NCBI GenBank assembly: GCA_030533445.1
Contig: CM060073.1
Coordinates: 42,420,428 to 42,484,427, forward strand
DNA: 64,000 nucleotides
Source of the DNA: Cyprinodon diabolis
Lineage: Eukaryota; Chordata; Actinopteri; Cyprinodontiformes; Cyprinodontidae
Reading direction: 5' to 3'
The position numbers were made by a program, and so were the translations under genes. The notes beneath the pieces are model-generated. The model was given only the letters and a program-made list of their open reading frames with translations. It made no database searches and was not told the origin of the DNA. Every line of letters starts with the position of its first letter. Position 1 is the stretch's first letter. Shown here in pieces: positions 10,269 to 34,119 of the stretch.

Positions 10269-11958
10269 CAAGGTCAGGTTCAGGTTTTCAGGGAGTCAGT
10301 GATTCAGACAGGCAGGTTGGCTCAGGCTTGCTAACCGTAACTGGCAAACACTCTGGCAATGGAGAGACGTCCTCTGCCTCCTTAAGATACTGATCTCCTG
10401 ATGAGCAGACGAGCGACAGGTGGTGCAATCAGCTCCGGCTCCAGGAGATCTAGTACGCCCTCTGGTGGAGAAAGTGGACAGACCTCCAGATCCCAACATT
10501 TATGAAAGTGTAAAAGAGGAACCAAATCAGAGATGCATATTAAAGCTAAGAAAAAGTGTATATTGCAGCTGTAATTACTGGATGATGCAAACAAAAAATT
10601 ATCTTAAGCCCGACTTTCCAATGTCCTACAGTATGTTCAAAGTACACATAATTGCTCTGTGATCCACTGTTACATAGTAGTGCTGTTGCTGTAATCAAAC
10701 GAAGCCCAATTGTAAGGGTGGTATTTGTACTCAATACATGCTCATATATGTATATGAGTTTACCTCAATTTAATTTTCTTCTCTTTTGATTTAATTCCAA
10801 TAGAGTATATCATTTTTTTTGTGGACTAGTATGAATTAAATAGTTAAATAATAAACCAAACTTAAAAAAAAAAAAATGAGATTAAAAAAAAGTGCAATAC
10901 TATAAATTACACAATTCTGAATTCCAACAGCTTGAGGAAGAAAGCTATGCGTCACTTTTTCTAATGTGGTTTTATTTGGCTCAGAGCAGAAGTGGATATG
11001 TAAAAAATAGAAGCAACACCAGAGATGTGCAAAAAGCATGTTATTTAAATGACTAAGAAAGAAACTGTGCAAAAATTAGCTTGAATGTAACAACATATTG
11101 AGGTTGTTGTTTTTCAAAAAACATCAGTCACTTTGTCTTTCTTTACTCACATTTGTTTCATCTATCCCGTAAAAGTAGAGGGTCAGAAAATTGAAAAAAA
11201 AAAAAAAAAATTGTAGTAGGCCTATTATCATATGATAATGCACTTACAATGTTTATAGCGATTAAGTCACATTGTTTTCACTCTTTAATTTATATTTTTG
11301 TCCTCAAGATGATTCCAACTCAATTCTTGATTGACTCCAAAGGGGAATTAAATATCTCAGGTGTCGAGATGAAAGACTTAGAGTCAGGACCCTACGCATG
11401 TAAAACTGCTGTATTTGCATAACCACAAACATTTTCACAGTTGGCCCCCATGCTGACTTGATTATAATGAAACATAGATATTTTTTCCACAATGAATCGA
11501 AAACAAACTATTATCTCACATAGTATAAGTCATGTTGCTAATTTATTCTTCAGTTATACATTGTATTTTTCGGTCTATTGCTATCATTATTATTTCATCT
11601 CTAGCTGTATTGGTATTCGTATGGTTCAGCGTTTTTCTTTTACTTCTTACTTAACAAGGACCCATTTCTCAAAATTAATTTTAGTCAGTTGTTGGGTTTT
11701 AACAAAATTTTATGTACTGTCTCAGATGATTGAACTACATGTTAACAAAATCCTCATTTAATGATTTTTAGCTGACACGTGTTTTTACCTGACACGTGTT
11801 TTTACCTGAATGGTTATTTTTAACTGACACTTGTTTTATGTTAATTGCTTATATGTTTTTGAATTGTTTAAATACAATGTTGTTAAAAGGTAAAAAAAAG
11901 TCAAAATTCAGCGCTGTACCTTTAAGAGATAGGGAAGCTGATATTTCCGGTGGTACCT
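10269..11958. other. Spacer between repeat and LINE, including the displaced kdm2b upstream flank
   Basis: Mostly unassigned AT-rich sequence. Its last part (about 11890-11958) contains a TTTCCGG ETS-type motif and lay directly upstream of kdm2b before the LINE inserted. Confidence 0.4.
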
Positions 11959-11973
11959 GAAGGCAGCACCTGA

Positions 11974-14900
11974 ATTGATTTAACATTAGTTTCAAATTCT
12001 ATAGCAGGTGTTTGTTTATGGCAAGTAATCAATAAAACAACTATAGGAAGTGATCATTATCCTATTTTGATTGAAATAAAGTTAAATATAGAAAGGTATT
12101 GTATAAAAGGGATAAAGAAATGGTGTTTTAGGTCAACAGATTGGAAAATCTTTAGGAATAGTAGTGAAATGAAAATGTTAAAAGTGGATATGAGTGGTAG
12201 TATTGATGAAATAAATGTTTCTATATGTAATGCTATCTTAGAAGCTGCTAATCAGGCTATAAGGAAGAAAGGTGGGGGAAGGGAAAGAAGGTTGGTGCCC
12301 TGGTGGACATCAGAATGTAAGGAGATTATCAAGAAACGAAATAAAGCTTTCAAATTATTAAAAAGAAATCACAATTTTCAGAATCTGACTAACTACAAGA
12401 AATTACAAGCAAATGTAAGAAGAATTATTAAAAATGCAAAAAGAGATTATTGGAGGAGTTTCTGTAATTCAGTAGGGAGGGAGACAGATATTTCTAAGGT
12501 GTGGGCAACAATTAAAAGGATGAATGGGATTAAAAGAACGAGTGGATATCCAATATTAAATGAAGGAGAAATAACAGCAGTTACTGATAGAGAAAAGGCA
12601 AAAATGTTGGTAAATACCTTTGTTAAAATTCATAGTTCTGAAAATATTAGGCAAGAAGGGAAAAAAGGGAGAGAAAAGACTATTTTGGAGAACAAGTATT
12701 TATTACAGCAAATAGAAGATACAAATGAACCGTTGAACATGTTGTTTACAATAACAGAACTGAATAGGGCTTTAAAAAAATATAAATTATCAGCTCCAGG
12801 AAAAGATCAAATTTATTATGTTATGATTAGCAACTTAAGTGAATCTTCTAAAAATATTTTATTAGAAATGTATAATAGGATATGGGAAGATGGGGAATTG
12901 CCAAAGAGTTGGAAGGAGGCCGTGATTGTTCCAATCAGAAAACCAGGGAAAGATGAATCAAAACCAGGAAATTATCGGCCAATAGCTTTAACATCCAACT
13001 TATGTAAAATAATGGAGAGAATGATAAATGAAAGATTAATATATTATATTGAAAAGAAGGGACTTATATCATCTTATCAGAGTGGTTTTAGAAGAGGTAG
13101 AGGTACAATGGATCCAGCTTTGTGTTTAGAGCATGAAATTAGAAAGGCACAGGTGAATAAAGAAAGTGTTGTGGCAGTATTTTTTGACATTGAGAGAGCA
13201 TATGACCTCATGTGGAGGGAAGGGTTATTAATTAAAATTAGAAGAATGGGTATAAATGGTCATATGTTTCGATGGATTAAAAATTTTCTAGAAGATCGAC
13301 GAATACAAGTGAGGATAGGGGAGGATTATTCTGAGAGTTGGAAAATTGAAAATGGAACACCACAGGGAAGTATAGTAAGTCCGTTATTATTTTCAGTGAT
13401 AGTTAATGATATGTTTAAAGAAATAGAGGGTGGAATGGGGTTCTCATTATTTGCAGATGATGGAGCAATGTGGAAAAGAGGAAGAAATTTTGAATTTATT
13501 GTAAAGAAACTTCAGGAAGCAATTTCAGTTGTAGAAAAATGGTCATATAAATGGGGTTTTAAATTCTCAGTAGAGAAAACTAAAATAATGTTTTTTACAA
13601 GGAAAAGAGTTGATGAAAAAACTAACTTAAAATTATATGGTCAGGATTTGGAAAGAGTTAAACAATTTAAATTTCTCGGGATGTGGTTTGATGAAAGAAT
13701 GACATGGGGTGTGCACATTAAGAATATAATCGATAAATGTAGGAAGGTAATAAATATAATGAGGTGTTTAGTTGGAACAGAGTGGGGAGCTGATAGAAAA
13801 TCATTAAAAGCTATTTATACTGGGTTAATCAGGTCCGTCCTTGACTATGGATGTATAGTTTATAACTCAGCAGCAGATACAAACCTCCATAAGTTAAATA
13901 TCCTTCAACATCAGGCTTTAAGAATATGTACTGGCGCTTTTAGAACTTCTTCAACAGCAGCATTACAGGTTGAAATGGGAGAAATGCCACTTAAAGTTAG
14001 AAGAGATCAATTATCTTTAACCTACTGGTCAAATTTACAGGGACAAAGGAAGGATCATCCAACATTAGAGGTGCTTAAACCTGGATGGGAAAAGGAAAAG
14101 AAACAATTAAAGAGCTTTGGATGGGTAATAAACACTAAAGTTAATGAAATTAATTTAAATCAGTTAGATATATGTCAGACAGTTCCAATAACAGCAATTC
14201 CACCTTGGATACTTCCTGATGCTAAAGTTGATCTCTCATTATTAGAAAAGAAGGAAAAAGATAAATATCATATTATGAATAAATATATAGTACAAGAACA
14301 CTTAAATAACTATTATAATTATATACAAATATATACAGATGCATCAAAAAATATTGCTAATAGGGTAGGGATAGCATTTATTATACCACAGTTTCATATT
14401 AATGTTGGAAAAAGCATTAGTGATGGAGTTTCAGTATATAAAGGTGAAATGCTAGCTTTGCTTTTAGCAGTTCAATGGGTGGAAGAGGTAAGACCATTAA
14501 AATCTATCATTTGCTCAGATTCCAGTTCGTCATTAGTCAGTTTGCAAAATAATCAGTCAGTCAGTAGACCAGATATATTACTTGAAATACAACAAACACT
14601 TTACAGAATAAATATGATGGGGCTAGTGGTAAATTTTGTTTGGGTTCCGGCACATAACGAGATAAAAGGAAATGAAAGGGCAGACAGGATGGCTAAGGAG
14701 AGTACCAATAAGTTAAGGGTAGACATTAATGTTAGTTTTGGTATAACAGAAATAAAGAGTATAATTAAACAAAAAGCAAAAGAGGGGTGGCAAAAGTTAT
14801 GGAATGAAGAAAAGAAAGGAAGGTGGCTTTATAAAATACAAAAGAGAATTGGACCAATGAGAAGATCAGAAAGGAACAGGAGAGAAGAGATTATTATTTC

Positions 14901-15177
14901 TCGACTTAGAATAGGACACACTGGATTGAATAGATCGTTATTTTTGATAGGGAAACATCAGACAGGGAAATGTGACTGTGGGGAAGATGAGACTGTGGAA
15001 CATGTCATTTTAAATTGTAGTAAATATTCGATACAGAGAAACAGGTTAATAAGGAAACTTAGTGACATGAAAATGAAACTTGACATTGTCGATTTATTGC
15101 AGAAGGAATCAGGAAGCAGAGGATATCGGGTTATATTTGAATTTTTGAAACAGATTAGGTTGTATAATAGGGTATAG
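11974..15177 (+). CDS. LINE ORF2 fragment: endonuclease tail, reverse transcriptase, RNase H, zinc knuckle
   Basis: 1067 residues are open with no stop. The first 38 residues hold the end of the apurinic-type endonuclease (LTLVSNSIAG, then IGSDHYPI with the catalytic SDH). The reverse transcriptase has motif A (FFDIERAYDLMW), TPQGSIVSPLLFS and the catalytic FADD. RNase H follows with YTDASK, a Glu in YKGEMLALLL, CSDSSSS and PAHNEIKGNERAD. The C-terminus has CDCGEDETVEHVILNC, a C-C-H-C zinc motif. Together these copy LINE RNA into DNA at a nick. ORF1 and most of the endonuclease are missing, so this copy cannot move itself. No ATG opens the retained frame, so translation would need host sequence or an internal Met. 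Confidence 0.9.
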   Translation: MDLTLVSNSIAGVCLWQVINKTTIGSDHYPILIEIKLNIERYCIKGIKKWCFRSTDWKIFRNSSEMKMLKVDMSGSIDEINVSICNAILEAANQAIRKKGGGRERRLVPWWTSECKEIIKKRNKAFKLLKRNHNFQNLTNYKKLQANVRRIIKNAKRDYWRSFCNSVGRETDISKVWATIKRMNGIKRTSGYPILNEGEITAVTDREKAKMLVNTFVKIHSSENIRQEGKKGREKTILENKYLLQQIEDTNEPLNMLFTITELNRALKKYKLSAPGKDQIYYVMISNLSESSKNILLEMYNRIWEDGELPKSWKEAVIVPIRKPGKDESKPGNYRPIALTSNLCKIMERMINERLIYYIEKKGLISSYQSGFRRGRGTMDPALCLEHEIRKAQVNKESVVAVFFDIERAYDLMWREGLLIKIRRMGINGHMFRWIKNFLEDRRIQVRIGEDYSESWKIENGTPQGSIVSPLLFSVIVNDMFKEIEGGMGFSLFADDGAMWKRGRNFEFIVKKLQEAISVVEKWSYKWGFKFSVEKTKIMFFTRKRVDEKTNLKLYGQDLERVKQFKFLGMWFDERMTWGVHIKNIIDKCRKVINIMRCLVGTEWGADRKSLKAIYTGLIRSVLDYGCIVYNSAADTNLHKLNILQHQALRICTGAFRTSSTAALQVEMGEMPLKVRRDQLSLTYWSNLQGQRKDHPTLEVLKPGWEKEKKQLKSFGWVINTKVNEINLNQLDICQTVPITAIPPWILPDAKVDLSLLEKKEKDKYHIMNKYIVQEHLNNYYNYIQIYTDASKNIANRVGIAFIIPQFHINVGKSISDGVSVYKGEMLALLLAVQWVEEVRPLKSIICSDSSSSLVSLQNNQSVSRPDILLEIQQTLYRINMMGLVVNFVWVPAHNEIKGNERADRMAKESTNKLRVDINVSFGITEIKSIIKQKAKEGWQKLWNEEKKGRWLYKIQKRIGPMRRSERNRREEIIISRLRIGHTGLNRSLFLIGKHQTGKCDCGEDETVEHVILNCSKYSIQRNRLIRKLSDMKMKLDIVDLLQKESGSRGYRVIFEFLKQIRLYNRV

Positions 15178-15319
15178 TTTTATTTTTTTTATTTTATTTA
15201 TTTATTTATTTATTTTTATTTTTTTCTGCCATGTAGTCCACACTCCATACCAGTTGGTGGCGGTAATGCTCACCTAACGTTTTTTGCCAACCGCCAATAA
15301 AACTCAATAAGAAGAAGAA
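11974..15319 (+). mobile_element. 5'-truncated non-LTR retrotransposon (RNase H-bearing LINE) with target site duplication
   Basis: The element begins abruptly inside the endonuclease domain and ends with a 3'UTR carrying GTGGCGGTAATGC, CCAACCGCCAATAAA and a (GAA)n tail. It is flanked by 15-bp direct repeats GAAGGCAGCACCTGA (11959-11973) and GAAGGCAGCGCCTGA (15320-15334), with one mismatch. The reading frame is open from the first inserted base to 15177, so the insertion is young. RT plus RNase H and the (GAA)n tail suggest the I/Jockey side of the LINE tree; the clade is not proven. It lies about 120 bp upstream of the kdm2b start codon, in the same orientation. Confidence 0.92.
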
Positions 15320-15439
15320 GAAGGCAGCGCCTGAGCATAGCAGCTGCTGGGCTGTCCGTGTAGCTGCGTGAGAGGAGGAGGAGGCTGGTTCAGCCATGTT
15401 GGTTTCCTTCTGCTATTCACAAACGATGAGAGGAGAATC

Positions 15440-28294
<12,855 letters not shown>

Positions 28295-28740
28295 CTTCTA
28301 ACGGGACAAAAACCAACGTTTTCAGACTGCACTTAAATTGCACTTAAGTCTCTGAATCACTGTTGTCATGGAATAAACAGAGGGAAGTTTCTGTGAGGTG
28401 ATATTCACTGGACAGAAGAAGAGGGGAAAAGATTGCATGTATTTCTTTTTGTATTCTTACTTTTATAAATATGTGGTTGTATTTGAGTTGTTTTATCGGT
28501 TTTGTTTTCATTTCCAGCATATTTTTGTACGAGCAATGAAAAGGTTTTCTGTTTCTGGAGCTAAAATATGGTAGACTCTTCCGTCGTTATAAACAAAACA
28601 ACAGCTTCTTTTTATTTTTTTTCCCCGTGTGCCAAATTCTGTTTGACGTTAAAGCTTCAGTATATCCAAAAGAAAAAAAACATGCATGTGCTGTGTTTTT
28701 AAATGACCATATCTACATTAAATGGATAAATTAGAAAATT
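28295..28740 (+). other. kdm2b 3'UTR with candidate polyadenylation signals
   Basis: AATAAA at 28372-28377 lies only 78 nt after the stop, and ATTAAA lies near 28716. Which one is used cannot be read from sequence. Confidence 0.5.
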
Positions 28741-29999
28741 CTGTTACACCCTCATGTTTTACACAAACCATGTCTAACTGCTGAGGGCTTTCAACAGGTT
28801 TTTCAGCAATATTTCAATATTAATTTATCATTATTTTTTTTATTACAGTTTGTATTTATTGGTTTATTCAGTGACTTGACATAGGTGTCTTACATGGTTG
28901 GTTCAAATGGTGTGTGTGAATAATTTATCAGGGTGGTTGGTGTGTTTTGTCCCAACCCTCCAGTTTGTGTGTTTCTTTGTCTAAAAGTCATTTACAGCGA
29001 ATCGAATAACGACTTTAAGGCAGATAACCTCACACAACTATATGGGGAACTAATTATGACCTCTGCAAGTATTTGCATTCATTTGAAATTATACTTCATA
29101 CAGTAGGTGTTTTTTGTTTTTTTTTCTTTGTGCTGTAAATTTCTCGCCTCAGGTGAATGTGATTGTTTATACATGTAAATCAAAAGAAGTGCTCATTTGC
29201 ATTAAAAGAACTTTAATTTGTACCATCAGTCAGACTTTTTTTTACTCCTTTAAATGCAAGTTGTCTGTATATGTAAACAATAATTACTGCTGCTTTCACT
29301 GCGGGTTTTTGACCCTTTCTTGGTCGTCAGGAGCAGAATCACAGCTTTTAACTCTACAGTGAAATTTTGTTACTTCAAAAGCTCTATTATAGTTTTTCAG
29401 CTCCAGATCTGTGTTTAATGGGAACATGTTCAAATTTTTTACCGTTATATTTTTGAGAGAACTTAGACAAACTTGTCATTTAGTGTACACTTGGACAACT
29501 TTTATTGTCATTTTGTAAACATGGAATGTATAAAAAAAAAATGAAATTCCATTCAGAACAGCTTTTCAGACAGTAAATGAACATTTCCATTCCATAAAGC
29601 GCAGCAGTGATCAAATGTAAACAGTATGGGAGAACAAACATGGTGCATATAAAAGGAAATTTGTAATGCATACAGCTTTTCAACAGTGAATAAGCAGCTT
29701 AGCAGTGAAATTTGCATTTATAAAGTACAGCAATAATTAAATCTAAATGGTGTAGAAGAGAAAAGGAAAAACAGTTTAAAGACATGGTGCAAAAGGCACT
29801 AATTGTGGAAAGGTTTAGAGCAGTGCAAAGTAAATATGGTGCAAAATGCAGGAACGCTTAGTTGAGTTCTATTTAAAGGGATTTGAAAATTCACCTAGTT
29901 AAAGTAAAAAAAAAAAAACACTGGACTTTGTTTTCCGCATTTTTTTTTACCAAGACTTTTTTAACCTTGTTAGAATAATAATTGATAACTGAACTTTAT
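28741..29999. other. Convergent intergenic spacer, kdm2b to rnf34
   Basis: No gene is seen. The part from 29465 to 29880 has repeated motifs such as ACATGGTGCA and GTGCAAAATGC and may be an old repeat. Confidence 0.4.
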
Positions 30000-30200
30000 T
30001 GATCCCACATTGGAGAAATTTACCTCTGCATTTAACCCATCCCCTTGGGGAGCAGTGGGCTGCCATCCTGCGGTGCCCTGGGAGCAATCAGGGGTTAAAG
30101 GTCTTGCTCAGAGACCCAGAGTAGCATTCTGCAGAAGTGGGGCTCAGACTCAGAACCTCATGACTGAGAATCTACGATAGGCTTTCTGCTACCATTCACT
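30000..30200. repeat. Dispersed fish repeat (TTTAACCCATCCCCTTGGGG type)
   Basis: Matches the common teleost pattern CATTTAACCCATCC, GGGAGCAGTGGGCTGCC, then CCTGGGAGCAATCAGGGGTT. Probably a SINE or LINE 3' end; not classified further. Confidence 0.5.
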
Positions 30201-30957
30201 ATACTATACAGTACTACACACTCCTCAGCATGGATCCTCATAGTATTTATTGACTGTCCTTAATGTTATATATAGGCTAAAATCTGTTACAGCAGTCTGC
30301 AACCATCTTCTGGCAGTTTTTGGCAGAACTATTTAAAGTGGCTTTCGAGATCCCTGATCTGACCTTTTAATCACCTCCTTCCAGAGGTTGGTAGAATGCC
30401 CCAAAAAATATACCTGAGTAAGTGCAACACTATCGTAGAGTAAAAAGTATCAGCCCGATTAATTATTCAGGGGGGGAAAGTACTCTGTAAAAAGGCTGCT
30501 CTGTTACTGAGTTACTCATAACATGTGATATTACAAATCATTAAAAGAGACAGACCAAAATGTGAAGGTCTGTAGAAATTCCAGCATTTTAACAACTATA
30601 ATAAAATAATAGAAAAATAAGCCCACACTGTTGAAAACACATTTTCTGAATCAATTTTCCAGTAGCTCTAATATTTACTACTTCTTGAATATTAACTTAA
30701 ATGTCATTGTAGGTTTAAATATGCCTGCATACAACCCCCCTGACTAAATTTAACATAATATTCAGCTGTGTATCTTTGTCTAAATCAATAAAAATAAGTG
30801 ACACTATTAAAAATGGACATTTTATTCAAGTAAGAGTAGCGATATTTTAAAATAGTACTCAAACGTATTATGTATTCTGCTGTAAATCTACTTGTAAAAA
30901 TGTACTTGTCAAGATATTACTCAACTAATTATAACAATAAGTTTAATTAGTTACTAT

Positions 30958-31315
30958 TAGAGTTGAAATTAATCGTGATTAATTCATTATATAAATAGTC
31001 GTCAACAAATTTTGTAACCAATCAATTCACTGGATTATAGAGGCTCTAAAACAAGCCTTAAGTTTACAGAACAACCCACTTAGAGCACTAATTACATCAA
31101 AATTGTTGAAAAAATTTTATAAAAATTTTGCATTTAAGATGAAGAAAAAAATTTTTTTTTGTCAATATGGTCTATCAACTGGAAAATTTTGAGTTTCACT
31201 TTGTTTAATTTAGTAAACAATCTTCTTTAAGGAACCTTTGGCTATCTGATTATCAATCAAAAAAATTATCGACAGATTAATGGATTTGTAAAATTAATCG
31301 TTATTTGCAGATCCA
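30958..31315 (-). mobile_element. hAT MITE of the TAGGGCTGCAACTAACGA family, old copy
   Basis: Starts TAGAGTTGAAATTAATCG and ends TTAATCGTTATTTGCAGATCCA. This is the reverse of the copy at 49835-50196, with the same central GGCTCTAAAACAAGCC segment. Flanking 8-mers GTTACTAT (30950-30957) and GTTACTAC (31316-31323) match at 7 of 8. Confidence 0.75.
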
Positions 31316-31825
31316 GTTACTACCCACTTCTGGTTTATTTTGGGGTATTTTCATTGGTTTAATTGTGACCTGTATTTATTCCAACATCTGTTTCGAAATC
31401 AGTATGTTGGAACTTTATTTTTCATCTGTTAAAAAATCAGCATTTATCATTATCATTATTTTCCCAGACATCAAACTTCTTTTTTCATTTGTAAGAAAAT
31501 TACTCTAATTTTCCTAGTTTTGCATAGCTGAGCTCATGCAAAAAGACTCAGCTTAAAGCCACTTAAACAAAACAAAAACTAAATAGTTTTTTGATCAAAA
31601 AACATGATTCCCAGTTCTTTTCTCAGAAAAAAAGCTTGATTGGTTGCAATGACTTTTTTTTATTACTGTAATTCTTTTCCTAAAGTGTCTGTTTTTTCTC
31701 CTTTCATGCCCCCATTAGCTCAGTAGCGGATCTTTTTTTTTGTACAATCTGGTTTTAAGGTGATAGAACTGATTAATCCCAGAACTGTGCTCTAATTTTC
31801 CTAGTTCTTCATCACACATTTTTTT

Positions 31826-32436
31826 GGTGACGCTTTCTTTTACAGTACTTCAATAACATGTAATGAGATGGTAATCACATAGCAAGTTACACTATATTAC
31901 TGGGTAACAAGAAAAACTTTATGGATAATTTTAGTAGGTACTGAAATTCAAATTTTAGGCAGACAAGTCGAGCTCAGACTTCTTAGATTTCAGACTTTTA
32001 TTACCAGGTAACTTTAGGTAACTAGGTCATTTCACCTACAGCAATAAATCAGTGTGTTATTATGTAGTAAAATGCAGTTTATTACTTGGTATATAACAGA
32101 AAAAAACAAACCTAGAAGACGGCAAGCAAAACTTGAAAACTGAACTCTTATTTACGTGGAACTTGAGTTTTGTTATAATGCTTTATTTACCTGATCATGA
32201 GTTACAATTTAGTGTGGAATCTGGTGGTAGCGAATAATAGAAACCGTTATGTTGTATCCTAATGGTAACTACCCACCAAATGTCTCCATTGTTTCATAGT
32301 AACATACATTTGTAATAGTAAAATGCCAGTAATTACTTAATTTTGGGGTGATTACCCAATAAAGTAAAAGTGTGACTTGCTGTTATTACCATATTATTAT
32401 ATGGTTAATGATGTACTGTAAAAGAAAGCGTTACAG
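31826..32436. mobile_element. MITE with 22-bp terminal inverted repeats
   Basis: 31827-31848 and 32413-32434 are inverted copies with one mismatch (core CGCTTTCTTTTACAGTAC). The flanks have ATTTTTTT on both sides (31818-31825 and 32437-32444). That is a possible 8-bp target duplication, but it is low complexity. Confidence 0.7.
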
Positions 32437-33931
32437 ATTTTTTTAATTTGTAAGAAAAGGAGGTGGGTGGGGGGCATACTGTATATTAAGAACTTCCTTT
32501 AACTTCAATTTGGGATGTGTATGACAGTAAAAAGAGAAACATTAATTAAAATCTTTAATTTAACTCATAATACAAAGTTCAACATCTGCAAATACAAAGA
32601 CCACATGTTGCACACGATTCCACCCACTCTAAATGAAAAGTCTGGTTTGCTCTGCTGCTCTTTGTGATGGTAGAAGACATCAATACCATGACTGCAGCAT
32701 ACATCGTACCGAGGGAATGATGTAAAACTACCTGTTTCGCTGTGGTCCATTGAAACGGCAAGCGATGAACATAGATTCAAGCCACATAAAAAAAACAATA
32801 TTTAAAAAATAATCATTTTTGCAATCAATAAACACACAATTCAAATCAAATGGAAAAATATAGCTATATACATCCTTTACAGGCTGATATATGTACAGTT
32901 AGTCATTATGTTAATATACTTTCACTTCACTCGGCTGTCTGTAACCTCACATTAACATCTTTGAGTAAATAGTTTCATTTATCATGTCTTATATATCACC
33001 AACTTAAAAAAGCATGACCTTTTTGATCCAACAACCTAATAAAATGTACGTTTTACATCAAAATTCAGTAAAAAAAAACCCCAAAAGAAACAGGGAAGAT
33101 TGGATGAGTTAGCACCGGTTTAATTCGAGTCTCCTGTTCAGTGGGAAGACGCGACTATTGCTGTGACCTAAATGAAACACATTAAAACAAGCACTTATTT
33201 TATGAGAAACTAAATCAATATAATTAATAATGCATCTCGTAATACAGAACCATCAATCAGTTGCATGTAAGATAACTCCAGAGCATCTGCTCCTATGTGC
33301 AGCACAACATTTACACAGCAAAGCTCAACAAATCCTAATTAGCGTCTCATCAAGTATTCAGGAAGAAGCGCACATTATCTTAGCCATTATTAACTGTCAT
33401 GAGGTGCGGTGGGTTGTGAGTGGTGCTGCATTAACGTGGAAGATGAACAAAGTGCTTTGTGATCCAACCTGCTGGTAGGCGGACGTGATGCCATCCTCCT
33501 CCAGCTGAGGGAAGAATATGAGCATTAAGCAAGAGAGTGACCGTTTGGCACCTACATTTTCTACACCTGCTGAGATATCAGTGCAAGGTCTTTACTAAGA
33601 TATGTATTGACTTGCAGCAGTAGGCAAGGAGAGTAGATCTGAAGAAGAGCTACAGTTTACAGGCAGAGATGAAGATTGTGTGTTAACCAAAGTATGCGTC
33701 TGAGTGGACCTGACATTCTTTGCTTTGAGAAACAGTAGAAAACCAAAACAAAGAGAAGGAATGTCTGAAACAAAAGCATTGTCCTCATCTGTTAACCCTT
33801 CAGTCCTTAATATTTTTGTGTGCAAATGATACAAAGACCCAGTAAATCCAAACATCTGAAAGTGAGGTTTGTAATATTTGTAAATGTATGAGCGTCTGGA
33901 GAGAAGTTCTTGATTCAGGCCAAGTGGTGCG
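32437..33931 (-). other. Downstream flank and probable 3'UTR of rnf34
   Basis: Follows the rnf34 stop on the minus strand. No other gene is recognised. The polyadenylation site is not identified. Confidence 0.4.
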
Positions 33932-34119
33932 TTAGCATTTAAAAACGTGCACGGCCCTCACGACGAACTGCCTGCATATTGGACAGTGGTTCATCCTCTT
34001 GCCGCAGTTGGTGCAGGTGACCAAGTGACCACACTCCAACAGAACACAGTCGATCACGGCGTCCATGCAGATCCTGCAGAGGTTGTCGTCCTGAAGCTTT
34101 AGCGGACACTTCTCCCCAT
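33932..34119 (-). CDS. rnf34: rnf34 exon 6, RING finger and stop
   Basis: Acceptor CCTTGCAG|ATGGGG. All eight RING zinc ligands are present (C-x2-C, C-x-H, C-x2-C, C-x2-C). It ends RAVHVFKC then TAA. Confidence 0.95.

Larger units (their letters stand above)
11890..15439 (+). promoter_or_regulatory. kdm2b short-form promoter/5'UTR, split by the LINE
   Basis: Joining 11958 to the flank after 15319 restores a GC-rich stretch of about 190 bp leading to the ATG. It includes TTTCCGG, a classic ETS site of housekeeping promoters, and GCAGCTGCTGG. The transcription start is not known. Either it lies downstream of the LINE (15335-15439) or transcripts now run through the LINE. Promoter status is inferred from position and composition. 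Confidence 0.45.
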
